Source of the DNA: an uncultured Solirubrobacteraceae bacterium | Lineage (GTDB): Bacteria > Actinomycetota > Thermoleophilia > Solirubrobacterales > Solirubrobacteraceae | Length of the DNA: 59,170 bases | Direction: 5' to 3' | NCBI GenBank assembly: GCA_902806205.1 | Contig: CADCVR010000064.1 | Span: 1-59,170, forward strand | Part shown: piece by piece, positions 49,959 through 59,170 of the stretch | How the letters are laid out: each line of letters begins with the position of its first letter | Numbering within the stretch: position 1 is the stretch's first letter | Program-made: the position numbers and the translations under genes | Notes under the pieces: generated by a model | What the model saw: the letters and a program-made list of their open reading frames with translations, nothing else | Told to the model about the DNA's origin: nothing | The model's database searches: none

Positions 49959-51373
49959 CGCGCCGCGTCGTCCCGGCGAGCGCGTTCGACGACGAGCCGG
50001 CCGATCTGGTGGCCCATCTTGAGACCCTCCGAACCGTCGATGGGCCAGTGTATGCCGCCCCATACCCGGGAGTCTGCTGCCTCCTGGGCCCGGGCGAACC
50101 ACAGCTCCTTCTGATCCGGGAACTCGTAGGCGAGTACCTCGGCGGCCGCCCCTGAGTAGGTCGCGTGACCAGACACGTACGCCGGGAAGAACGGCGTAGC
50201 GAGCAACGGCTTCCATCCGGGATACAGGCCCGAGTCCCGGATCCCGCTCTCCGGGCGGGGGTACCAATAGGCGTACTTCGCGTCCCAGGACGCCACCCCG
50301 GCGTCGGCCATGGCCACCGTCAGCAGCGCGAAGAGTCGAGCAGCCTGCGGCGTGCTCAACGGCTCGGTCTTGAGGCTCTCGAGGACCACTTGGATCCAGA
50401 CGCCGGGTGGCAGCGGCGTCCCCTCGCCGCCTGCCCAGAAGCGCGCCGCCTTCTCCTGCGCCCGAGTCAGCTGCTCCTTGGCCCGCACGGTGAGCCGCAT
50501 CTGCTCCTCGAACCCCTCGGTCCCGAAGGCGGGAGGTGGCGGCGGCCGCAGCTCCCGTCCGGAACGCAGCACCCAGGGTCTCCACGTTCCCGCGAGTGGC
50601 TGCACGGGCTTGGCGGCCGAACCTGGGGGCGCCTCGTAGAACTCAGGGGCGCCTCCGGGCACACGTCCGTCCCACTTGCGGTCCGCGCCGTCGGCGCGCG
50701 CGCGCTCCAAGACCTTGGCGGCCACCGCGCGACCAAGAGCGAGCCCCGCCTCCACGTCGCTGGGCCGGCTTGCCCCCGCGTTCACGCGGGCGGTGCCAAC
50801 CTTCTCGGCCTCTTCCCGGAACTCGGCCGCCGGGGCCTCGTCGTACAGCTCGACCAGCACCTCGGCGCCCGCGGCCGCGATCGCGGCGTGTTCGGAGGGG
50901 TACGAGAGGTCGGCGCGTTCGCCGATCGCACCATCCACTTCGGGAGCCGGCCGTGCGTACCGCTTCTTGTAGTGGTACGCCGCGACGGTGGCGTCGTGCA
51001 TCGCGACGGCGACGAGCGCATAGTTGCGCGACGCGCTCGGCGGATCCTTGTCGCGCCCCGCGACGAGGCCCATCGCGTGCTCGAGCCAGGGCTGGACGGC
51101 CGGAGTTCTCGCGACGTCCGCTGCTGCCCGCGTTGCGGGCGCCGAGCGGGAAGCCACCGCGTCGGCTCCCGCCTTTCCGTCAGCTCGCTCGGCAGCCGAC
51201 CCGCGCTTGGGCGGAGGCGGTACGGCGACGCTGTCGGCGCGGGGCAACACCCAGGTGGCCGACGCTGCGGGGTTCTTGGGGCCCGCGACGACGTTGTCCA
51301 CGTCAGTGGTGCCGCACGAGCCGAGGACCAGAGCCCAAGCCACCGCCCCCGAGGTCAAGCCAATTCTTCGCAT
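49955..51373 (-). CDS. Vanadium-haloperoxidase/PAP2-type lipoprotein
   Basis: A 472-residue exported protein of the vanadium haloperoxidase / acid phosphatase superfamily. Lipobox LGSC follows a short signal. The three active-site motifs are visible in the last third: KYAYWYPRPE (Lys and Arg), PAYVSGHATYSGAAAEVL (His of the second motif) and DSRVWGGIHWPIDG (Arg and His). An earlier YPSEHAA at about residue 165 looks like a partner of these. Without structural data peroxidase and phosphatase activities cannot be separated. It leads an operon with the DM13 lipoprotein. Confidence 0.87.
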   Translation of the reverse strand: MRRIGLTSGAVAWALVLGSCGTTDVDNVVAGPKNPAASATWVLPRADSVAVPPPPKRGSAAERADGKAGADAVASRSAPATRAAADVARTPAVQPWLEHAMGLVAGRDKDPPSASRNYALVAVAMHDATVAAYHYKKRYARPAPEVDGAIGERADLSYPSEHAAIAAAGAEVLVELYDEAPAAEFREEAEKVGTARVNAGASRPSDVEAGLALGRAVAAKVLERARADGADRKWDGRVPGGAPEFYEAPPGSAAKPVQPLAGTWRPWVLRSGRELRPPPPPAFGTEGFEEQMRLTVRAKEQLTRAQEKAARFWAGGEGTPLPPGVWIQVVLESLKTEPLSTPQAARLFALLTVAMADAGVASWDAKYAYWYPRPESGIRDSGLYPGWKPLLATPFFPAYVSGHATYSGAAAEVLAYEFPDQKELWFARAQEAADSRVWGGIHWPIDGSEGLKMGHQIGRLVVERARRDDAAR

Positions 51374-51510
51374 GGACTTGAGCGATATTAGCCCGATCGG
51401 CGGAGCGCGACCATTCGCGTGAGGAGGCATTTCACGCGAGCGCATTCCGGTTCAGGGAAGTCCCTCCGCGCGAACGACGTGTGCCGCCGGCTCGAGGCCG
51501 ACGGCATGGA

Positions 51511-51876
51511 TCAACCGTAGTCGAGGAGCCGCCGCTTCTCGCGAAGGTAGTCCTCTTCGCTGAAAGCGCCCGAAGCGCGCAACTCGTTCAGGCGCTCGAT
51601 CGCCACGATCTGGACGTAGCTCGGCTCGCCGGCTCCGAGTTCGTCGGACGACGCCTTCGCGGCAGCCTTGATCTCCCCGGAGCTGAGTTCACTCAGGTCC
51701 GCCGGCAGACGCCGCTGGCGCCCATGCTCGTCGATATAGACGAGTCTGCCCCCGCCCGCTTCCTGCTCGGGAGCGCGATCTCGCAGCCGTTCACTGGTCG
51801 CGGCCGCGTCGACTTGCCACTTCGGCATGGCCCCGGACTCCTCCTCGTCGGTGGGGCCTGGTCGGTCCTCGTTCAT
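51511..51876 (-). CDS. SHOCT-domain protein
   Basis: A 121-residue soluble protein whose C-terminal 30 residues are a SHOCT (short C-terminal) motif: AIERLNELRASGAFSEEDYL, REKRRLL. The N-terminal part is acidic and has YIDEHGRQRRLPADLSEL, an unnamed pattern. SHOCT motifs often mediate oligomer or membrane contacts. A very strong Shine-Dalgarno (TAGGAGG) lies 5 nt before the ATG at 51876. Confidence 0.82.
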   Translation of the reverse strand: MNEDRPGPTDEEESGAMPKWQVDAAATSERLRDRAPEQEAGGGRLVYIDEHGRQRRLPADLSELSSGEIKAAAKASSDELGAGEPSYVQIVAIERLNELRASGAFSEEDYLREKRRLLDYG

Positions 51877-51975
51877 GTCGCCTCCTAGGGATGAAGTCGG
51901 TGGCCGGCGCTCGCCGGGTCCGGCAAGCATAGGCCAGGAATGCCAGCTTCCGCGGCGCCCGCTGACCGGGCCGGT

Positions 51976-53607
51976 TCAGCTCGCGGCGGCAGGGTCCGGC
52001 CGGATCCGAGCGTTCCTGCGACCGCGGGTGGCGAGTGTGAGTAGCGTGAGCCCGGCGAGTGCGGCGGCCAGGCCGCCGAAGCGCAGGGCGCTTCTGGCTG
52101 CGTCTGGGAGCCTGGTGGGGTCGCTGACGGCGATGGCGGCCTGGGCGAGGTCCTGCTTCTGGGTCGCCGGCGTGCCCGCACGGGTGTCGGTCCACAGGCC
52201 GAGAGCTGCGCGGTCACCGGAGATCAGGGCCAGGCGGCTTCCGAGATCGGGCAGGCCCTCCTTGGCACCGAACCCGATCCGGGAGTCGAAGGCACGGCTG
52301 GTCAAGTTGACCGCCTCGGTGAAGCTCTTGCCCTTGTCGAAGGACGACTGAAGCGACACCTGGTTGAGCAGGTTCTGGCGGTCCTCACGGCGGTCGTAGT
52401 ACAAGACGTCGAGGCGATCGTCAGGTGCGACTGCGAGCTTGGGCAGGTACTGCGCGGTGCCGTCCCGGGGCCGCGTGTCGTTGACGCGCGTCGGCCTGCT
52501 CCAGTCGCGGGCCCCCCGGGCCAGCGACCACAGCCAGACATCGGCATCGCCGAGGCGGTCGTCCTGGAAGGCGGCATAGACGCGTCCGGTGCTGTCGACC
52601 GCCACGGTCGGTGCGGGGGCAAGGAAGACGATGAAGCGCTCGATCGGCGACAGACGATCGTCGACGACCGATTGCTCCCACCGCGCTCCGCGATCGCGAG
52701 AGCGGGCCAGCATCAGCGCGTAGCGCCCGTCGTAGGGCTTGCCGCCGCGACCCCGGTGCTCGGCCTCGTAGTCCAGGCGATCGTCGCCGAGGTCGAGGTA
52801 GAGCACGTAGAGCGTGCCGTCAGGCCCGACCACGGGCGCCGGAGTCACAACACGCCCTCGCTTCGGGTCGCTGAGCGGCACCGGCTTCGACCACGTCTCG
52901 CCGCTGTCGTCCGAGCGCGCCGCCACGATCGGACTGCCCGGAGCGGTGAAGCGCAACGGGGCGACATCAGCCCCCTGCAGCCAGGTGAGATAGACGCGAC
53001 CCGCTTTCTGCGGATCGGGCGCAAGGCGCACCTGAAAGGTCAGCGGGCCCGCCACCCGGGCGGGATCAGAGAGCGTGCGACCACCATCGACGGACTTCGT
53101 CAGCCACAACGCGCCGGGCGTGTTGCCCCTGCCCTCGAGGGTCACAAACGTGAAGTACAGCGTCCCGTCGGCCGAGAAGGCGACATCGGGAGCAAAGCAC
53201 TTGGCCTCCTGGTCCTCAGGCGCGGGAATCGCCGTCTGCGTCCACGTCGCCCCGCCGTCGGGCGAGACGTGCAGCGCGCAAGAGAAGAACGGGGTGTCGA
53301 TCCTGCTCGACACCGCAAGGTTGGCGGGCCGAACCGGGTTGCGCACCAGCGTCGGAGAGTTATGCGCGCTGATGTCCTCAGCCGCACGAGCCGACAAGTT
53401 GACCGGCGCATCGCTTCCCACCACGCGAACCGTCGGCGACTCGTCGAACGCCGCAGACACGATCAGTGCCCCGATTCCGACAAGCAGCAGCGACAACCCC
53501 ATGAGTGCGGAACGCAACAAGCCCCGCCGCCTGCTGCGATCGGGGCCCGTTACGACCGATGGCGGTTCGTCGGAGATGACCTCCGACGAACCGCTCGATT
53601 CCTTCAC
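51976..53607 (-). CDS. Membrane-anchored Asp-box (BNR/sialidase-like) beta-propeller protein
   Basis: A 543-residue protein. A membrane segment (LRSALMGLSLLLVGIGALIV) at about 31-52 and another near the C-terminus (about 515-535) bracket a large extracytoplasmic region. The latter is a propeller with several Asp-box turns (SxDxGxTW): SPDGGATW, SVDGGRTL, SDDSGETW, SRDRGARW. The family includes sialidases and exo-glycosidases as well as non-enzymatic propellers; I cannot identify the Arg triad of true sialidases, so I do not claim enzymatic activity. Confidence 0.82.
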   Translation of the reverse strand: MKESSGSSEVISDEPPSVVTGPDRSRRRGLLRSALMGLSLLLVGIGALIVSAAFDESPTVRVVGSDAPVNLSARAAEDISAHNSPTLVRNPVRPANLAVSSRIDTPFFSCALHVSPDGGATWTQTAIPAPEDQEAKCFAPDVAFSADGTLYFTFVTLEGRGNTPGALWLTKSVDGGRTLSDPARVAGPLTFQVRLAPDPQKAGRVYLTWLQGADVAPLRFTAPGSPIVAARSDDSGETWSKPVPLSDPKRGRVVTPAPVVGPDGTLYVLYLDLGDDRLDYEAEHRGRGGKPYDGRYALMLARSRDRGARWEQSVVDDRLSPIERFIVFLAPAPTVAVDSTGRVYAAFQDDRLGDADVWLWSLARGARDWSRPTRVNDTRPRDGTAQYLPKLAVAPDDRLDVLYYDRREDRQNLLNQVSLQSSFDKGKSFTEAVNLTSRAFDSRIGFGAKEGLPDLGSRLALISGDRAALGLWTDTRAGTPATQKQDLAQAAIAVSDPTRLPDAARSALRFGGLAAALAGLTLLTLATRGRRNARIRPDPAAAS

Positions 53608-53623
53608 TTATCCGCTGAGGCGC

Positions 53624-54454
53624 TCAGGCGCCGCGGCGCGCCGGACGGCGACGCCGTCCCGCCGTGACCAGGACGCCACCGGCAACCCCGGCGAACCCGA
53701 GACCGAGAATGACCAGACCGGTCACCACTCCGCCACTGAGACCACCCTGCGGGCTGGCCGAAGCGGCCGAAGCCAGCGACGGCCGCGTCGCGGACTTCAC
53801 GCCGCTCCACAGATCCCCACTGGCGCTACGCGTCGCAGCTGCCGGAGCAGAAGACCGCGCCGGAGCCGCAGCCGTCGAACGAGCCGCCGACCGCGTGCTC
53901 TTGGCCGCCTTGGGAGCCGTCGAGCTCGAGAACACCGGCCGGCCGGCCTGACGGGTCACGCCGGCGGTCGCGCCGCGAGCACGTGCAGCGAGTGCGTTCT
54001 GACCAGCCGCCGGAACGGCCGCGCGAGTGCTCGGTGCGGCGCGGCGCACCGTCTGCGCCGGCTGCGGGGCACGAGCACGCGTGCTCGTGGCTCCGCGACG
54101 GGCAGCAGGCGACGCCGCCTGCCGGGCCGCAGCACCACTCGTCGTCGCCGAAGCACTGCGAGCAGGCGCCGCAGCGGTCGCCCTAGCAGGAGCAGGCGCA
54201 GGAGCCGGTGCCTGCGAAGCAGCGGGAGCCGGAGCCGGAGCTGGAGCCGGAGCCGGAGCCGCGGCAGGAGCCGGAGCAGCAGCCCCGGTACCACCAGCCG
54301 GCGGCGTGGGGGCAGGCGCAGGCGCAGGCGCAGGCGGAGCCGAAGGCGTCCCGAAGCCTGGGGGCGTACACGCCCACGCGACGCTGGCCGCGACCACAGC
54401 AGCGCTGAACACCGCAAGCATTGACAGAGCAACTACTCGTGTACGTCGAATCAT
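53624..54454 (-). CDS. Ala/Pro-rich cell-surface protein
   Basis: A 276-residue exported protein. Signal peptide (RRTRVVALSMLAVFSAAVVA), then an Ala-Pro dipeptide region (residues 38-100), then an Ala/Arg/Ser/Thr-rich stalk, and a C-terminal membrane helix (GLVILGLGFAGVAGGVLVTA) with a basic end RRRRPARRGA. No LPxTG motif. It looks like a wall-spanning stalk anchored by the C-terminal helix. I prefer the ATG at 54454, with GAGGAGG 7 nt upstream; the GTG at 54458 is too near. Overlapping frames on the other strand are shadows. Confidence 0.75.
   Translation of the reverse strand: MIRRTRVVALSMLAVFSAAVVAASVAWACTPPGFGTPSAPPAPAPAPAPTPPAGGTGAAAPAPAAAPAPAPAPAPAPAASQAPAPAPAPARATAAAPARSASATTSGAAARQAASPAARRGATSTRARAPQPAQTVRRAAPSTRAAVPAAGQNALAARARGATAGVTRQAGRPVFSSSTAPKAAKSTRSAARSTAAAPARSSAPAAATRSASGDLWSGVKSATRPSLASAASASPQGGLSGGVVTGLVILGLGFAGVAGGVLVTAGRRRRPARRGA
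54190..54290. repeat. Low-complexity hexanucleotide-like repeat
   Basis: GGAGCC-type units recur within the Ala-Pro coding region. A simple sequence repeat prone to length change in steps that keep the frame (6 bp). Confidence 0.75.
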
Positions 54455-54562
54455 GTGCACCCCTCCTCAGGAATATTCCGGGCAGCGTAGCACCGGAGAC
54501 CACCAGGCGGAGAAAAACTTCACGGCATGGGTTTCTCGACGCACGACCCGCCACCAAAGGCA

Positions 54563-54568
54563 TATCGT
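54563..54568 (+). promoter_or_regulatory. Putative -10 (TATCGT) of the solute-binding-protein gene
   Basis: TATCGT ends 7 nt before the GTG at 54576, which has no Shine-Dalgarno nearby; fits leaderless transcription. Confidence 0.4.
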
Positions 54569-54575
54569 CCCCCGC

Positions 54576-56297
54576 GTGTCGCCGACCAGCGCGAGGATCT
54601 TCGGACTAATCGTGCTCCTCGTCGTCACGCTCGGCGGTGCGCTCTCCCGACCGCCTGCCGCGGCCGGACAGTCCGACCCCGACGTGCTGCGGCTGCCGTT
54701 TCCTCAGTACGACGGGACCCTCACCCCCTACACCTTCCAGCTCGGGTACCCGCTGGTCACGCTGGTCTACGACACGCTGATGTGGCGGGACGCGAACGGG
54801 ATCCCGCGGCCGTGGCTCGCCCGCTCGGTCACCCGCAGCCAGGACGGCCGGCGTGTGACGGTCACCCTGCGCCCGGGCGTGCGCTGGCACGATGGCCGAC
54901 CGGTGACGGCCGCGGATGTCGCCTTCACTTTCAGGTACATGGCGGCGCGTCCCCAACCCCGTTTCACGCCACAGCTTGCGGGAGTGAGGCGCGTGCGCGC
55001 CACGGGCCGGCTGACCGCCACGATCGACCTGCGCCGAGCGTCGCTCGGCTTCGAGGACCAGCCGCTCGCCGACGTGCCGATGCTGCCGAGACATCTGTGG
55101 CAGGGCGTGCCCGAGGGCCGGACGCCGGCGGGGCTCCCGGTCGGAAGCGGCCCCTATCGCCTCGTGAGCGCCCGGGAGCGCTCCGGCTATCGCCTGCGTG
55201 CAAACCGCGACTACTTCAAGGGGACCCCGCGGGTGCGGGAGGTTCGGGTGCCGATCATCGACGACGCCGAGCGAACGTATGCCGCGCTGCGCGAGCGGAA
55301 GGTCGACATGGTCCCGCTGAGCCTGCCGCGCGAGTCCGCAGACGACCTCGACGCCACACTCGGGATCGACCTGGCCCGCGGTCCATCCTACGTCGGGACG
55401 ACCCTGCTGCTCAACGTGCGGCGCGCCCCGTTCGACAGCGTGGCCGCGCGCCGAGCGGTGGCGACTGCGCTGGACCTCGGGCGGATCGCGCGCAACGTCG
55501 CTCCCGCCGAACCCGCCGACGAAGGGTTCGTCCATCCGGCTTCCCGCTGGTCGGCCGCCGCGCGCGTGCACCGCTTCGACCTCCCTGCGGCCAGGAAGGC
55601 GGTGCGGAGCCTGAGGTTGCCGCGCCTGCGGATCATGGCGCCCAGAAACGATCCGAGCCGCCTGGAGGCCGGACGGCAGGTCGTGCTCGCGCTCGAGCGC
55701 GCCGGCGTCCGCGCGACGCTCGTCGAAGTTCCGGGTCGTCAGCTCGGTCGGGCCATCGGCGAGGAGGGCGTGCCACCGAACTTCGAGGCGGCGATCCAGA
55801 GCATCCCACCCCTGGTCTCCTACGACCCTGACTATCTGCGTGTGCTCTTCGGCTCTGACGCACGATCCGCCCCGCTCAACTTCTCGGGCTACCGCAGCCC
55901 GGCTTTCGATGCGCTGGCGCGCCGCGTGGCGTCTGCCTCCGATCGCGCCGAGCGCCGTGTCGCCGTGCGTGCCGAGCTCCGGCTGCTCGCGCGGGACGCC
56001 CCCTCCATCCCGCTGCTGTTCTCCCGGGGAACCTACGCCTACCGGAGCTCCGTCTACAACCGCTGGCTCTTCGTGAAGGGGACGGGGATCCTCGACAAGC
56101 GCTCCTTCCTCCCGGGCGAGACCCAGGCCGCGCAGGCGCCCAGACCTGACGGCCGCGAGGTCGGCCGACAGGTCGAACCGGCTGCCTCGGAGTCGGGGGT
56201 CAGCGTCCTCAACGTGATCTCCCTCGTGGTGCTGGCCGGCGTCGTGCTTCTGGCCGGCGTCGCGCTCGGGCAGGCCGTCTCGAGGCCGAAGGCTTAA
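54576..56297 (+). CDS. Family 5 (oligopeptide/nickel-type) solute-binding protein with C-terminal membrane anchor
   Basis: A 573-residue extracytoplasmic protein. After a signal peptide (IFGLIVLLVVTLGGALSRPP) the SBP_bac_5 fold can be followed: VYDTLMWRDANGIPRPWLAR, VTLRPGVRWHDGRPVTAADV, AFTFRYM, GSGPYRL and NRDYFKG. The C-terminus has a membrane helix (NVISLVVLAGVVLLAGVALG), whereas family members are normally lipoproteins or soluble. No permease or ATPase genes are adjacent. It may be an orphan receptor or feed a distant transporter. Divergent from the Ala/Pro protein gene. Confidence 0.87.
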   Translation: MSPTSARIFGLIVLLVVTLGGALSRPPAAAGQSDPDVLRLPFPQYDGTLTPYTFQLGYPLVTLVYDTLMWRDANGIPRPWLARSVTRSQDGRRVTVTLRPGVRWHDGRPVTAADVAFTFRYMAARPQPRFTPQLAGVRRVRATGRLTATIDLRRASLGFEDQPLADVPMLPRHLWQGVPEGRTPAGLPVGSGPYRLVSARERSGYRLRANRDYFKGTPRVREVRVPIIDDAERTYAALRERKVDMVPLSLPRESADDLDATLGIDLARGPSYVGTTLLLNVRRAPFDSVAARRAVATALDLGRIARNVAPAEPADEGFVHPASRWSAAARVHRFDLPAARKAVRSLRLPRLRIMAPRNDPSRLEAGRQVVLALERAGVRATLVEVPGRQLGRAIGEEGVPPNFEAAIQSIPPLVSYDPDYLRVLFGSDARSAPLNFSGYRSPAFDALARRVASASDRAERRVAVRAELRLLARDAPSIPLLFSRGTYAYRSSVYNRWLFVKGTGILDKRSFLPGETQAAQAPRPDGREVGRQVEPAASESGVSVLNVISLVVLAGVVLLAGVALGQAVSRPKA

Positions 56298-56308
56298 CAC
56301 TCAGCCTG

Positions 56309-56330
56309 GATCCACCGATCATCGTGGATC
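56309..56330. terminator. Hairpin after the solute-binding-protein gene
   Basis: GATCCAC (56309-56315) pairs with GTGGATC (56324-56330) around an 8-nt loop, 11 nt after the stop and between two convergent genes. Moderate stability. Confidence 0.45.
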
Positions 56331-56375
56331 AATCGTGTCGTGGGCCCGCCGGTCGAACCGGCTCAGGACCGAATC

Positions 56376-59036
<2,661 letters not shown>

Positions 59037-59045
59037 GGAAGGTCC

Positions 59046-59051
59046 AGCCTA
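59046..59051 (-). promoter_or_regulatory. Putative -10 (TAGGCT) of the ftsH-like gene
   Basis: TAGGCT on the minus strand ends 9 nt before the GTG at 59036. The same hexamer at similar spacing precedes the LigD-type and lysE-type genes. Bases 59052-59170 show nothing further. Confidence 0.5.
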
Positions 59052-59170
59052 TCGCCCGCCAGCAGCGAAAGAGTCCTTCGGGAAGCTGCTACCACCCCCG
59101 CCGGGCGTACCTCTTGGTGGGCGACGAGTGTCGACGGGACCCTGAGCGCGGGCAATGCCGGCACGCTTCG

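Noticed and set aside
53956-54432. Arg/Leu-rich minus-strand frame
   Set aside because: Arises from the GGAGCC-type repeat read in another frame.
54027-54575. Long plus-strand frame upstream of the solute-binding protein
   Set aside because: It is the mirror of the Ala/Pro protein gene and encodes only low-complexity Gly/Ala; the signal peptide begins at 54576.

Overview
The window is very GC-rich chromosomal DNA from an actinobacterium. The gene content (high-GC codon use, RTX and thrombospondin-like secreted proteins, a stand-alone LigD-type polymerase, an Ala/Lys-rich DNA-binding protein, many TAnnnT-type leaderless promoters) suggests the Thermoleophilia/Solirubrobacterales. That placement is an inference from familiarity, not a computed phylogeny. 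I saw no rRNA, tRNA, CRISPR array, integrase or intact insertion sequence. Decayed genes are frequent, mostly before 13.5 kb.

Layout. 0.2-4.1 kb: YceI, LigD polymerase domain, a sterol-desaturase-family protein, a broken LtrA, a VOC protein and a LysE exporter with an internal deletion. 4.3-8.0 kb: a large LuxR-type (LAL) regulator overlapping a methyltransferase gene. 8.0-10.7 kb: mostly decayed DNA with one VOC protein and a coiled-coil/winged-helix DNA-binding protein. 10.75-13.5 kb: a secreted RTX-repeat protein, a strong hairpin, and a multiply frameshifted periplasmic-binding-protein gene. 13.7-15.5 kb: a patatin phospholipase whose Shine-Dalgarno points at ATC, and a STAS protein. 15.9-18.6 kb: a secreted-protein operon with two exported diiron ferritin-like proteins. 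19-22.7 kb: LysR, a flavodoxin-like protein and a TPP-dependent pyruvate-oxidase-like enzyme. 22.9-31 kb: secreted protease, TetR/cupin pair with a candidate operator, L,D-transpeptidase, SGNH hydrolase and several secreted or unknown proteins. 31.1-32.7 kb: frameshifted LD-carboxypeptidase and intact LysE. 32.8-35.8 kb: a divergent metal locus made of a two-domain multicopper oxidase, a ZIP transporter with an extra extracytoplasmic domain and a DtxR/MntR-type regulator, with a DtxR-like box between them. 35.9-47 kb: two paralogous coiled-coil proteins, ArsC-like protein, hydrolases, SDR, STAS, MpsC-like, tandem DUF1990, and a fructosamine-kinase/Gfo-Idh operon. 47.2-56.3 kb: a block of cell-surface and secreted proteins (Asp-rich repeats with polyproline spacers, DM13 lipoprotein, vanadium-haloperoxidase-like lipoprotein, SHOCT, Asp-box protein, Ala-Pro surface protein, membrane-anchored solute-binding protein). 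56.4-59.0 kb: an FtsH-like membrane protease with two complete AAA+ modules.

The two most interesting items are the tandem-AAA FtsH and the oxidase/ZIP/DtxR locus, which looks like a self-contained oxidation-coupled metal uptake or homeostasis module. A recurring pattern is a TAnnnT -10 element (often TAGGCT or TAGACT) 6-10 nt upstream of the start codon of genes without a Shine-Dalgarno, which points to widespread leaderless transcription.
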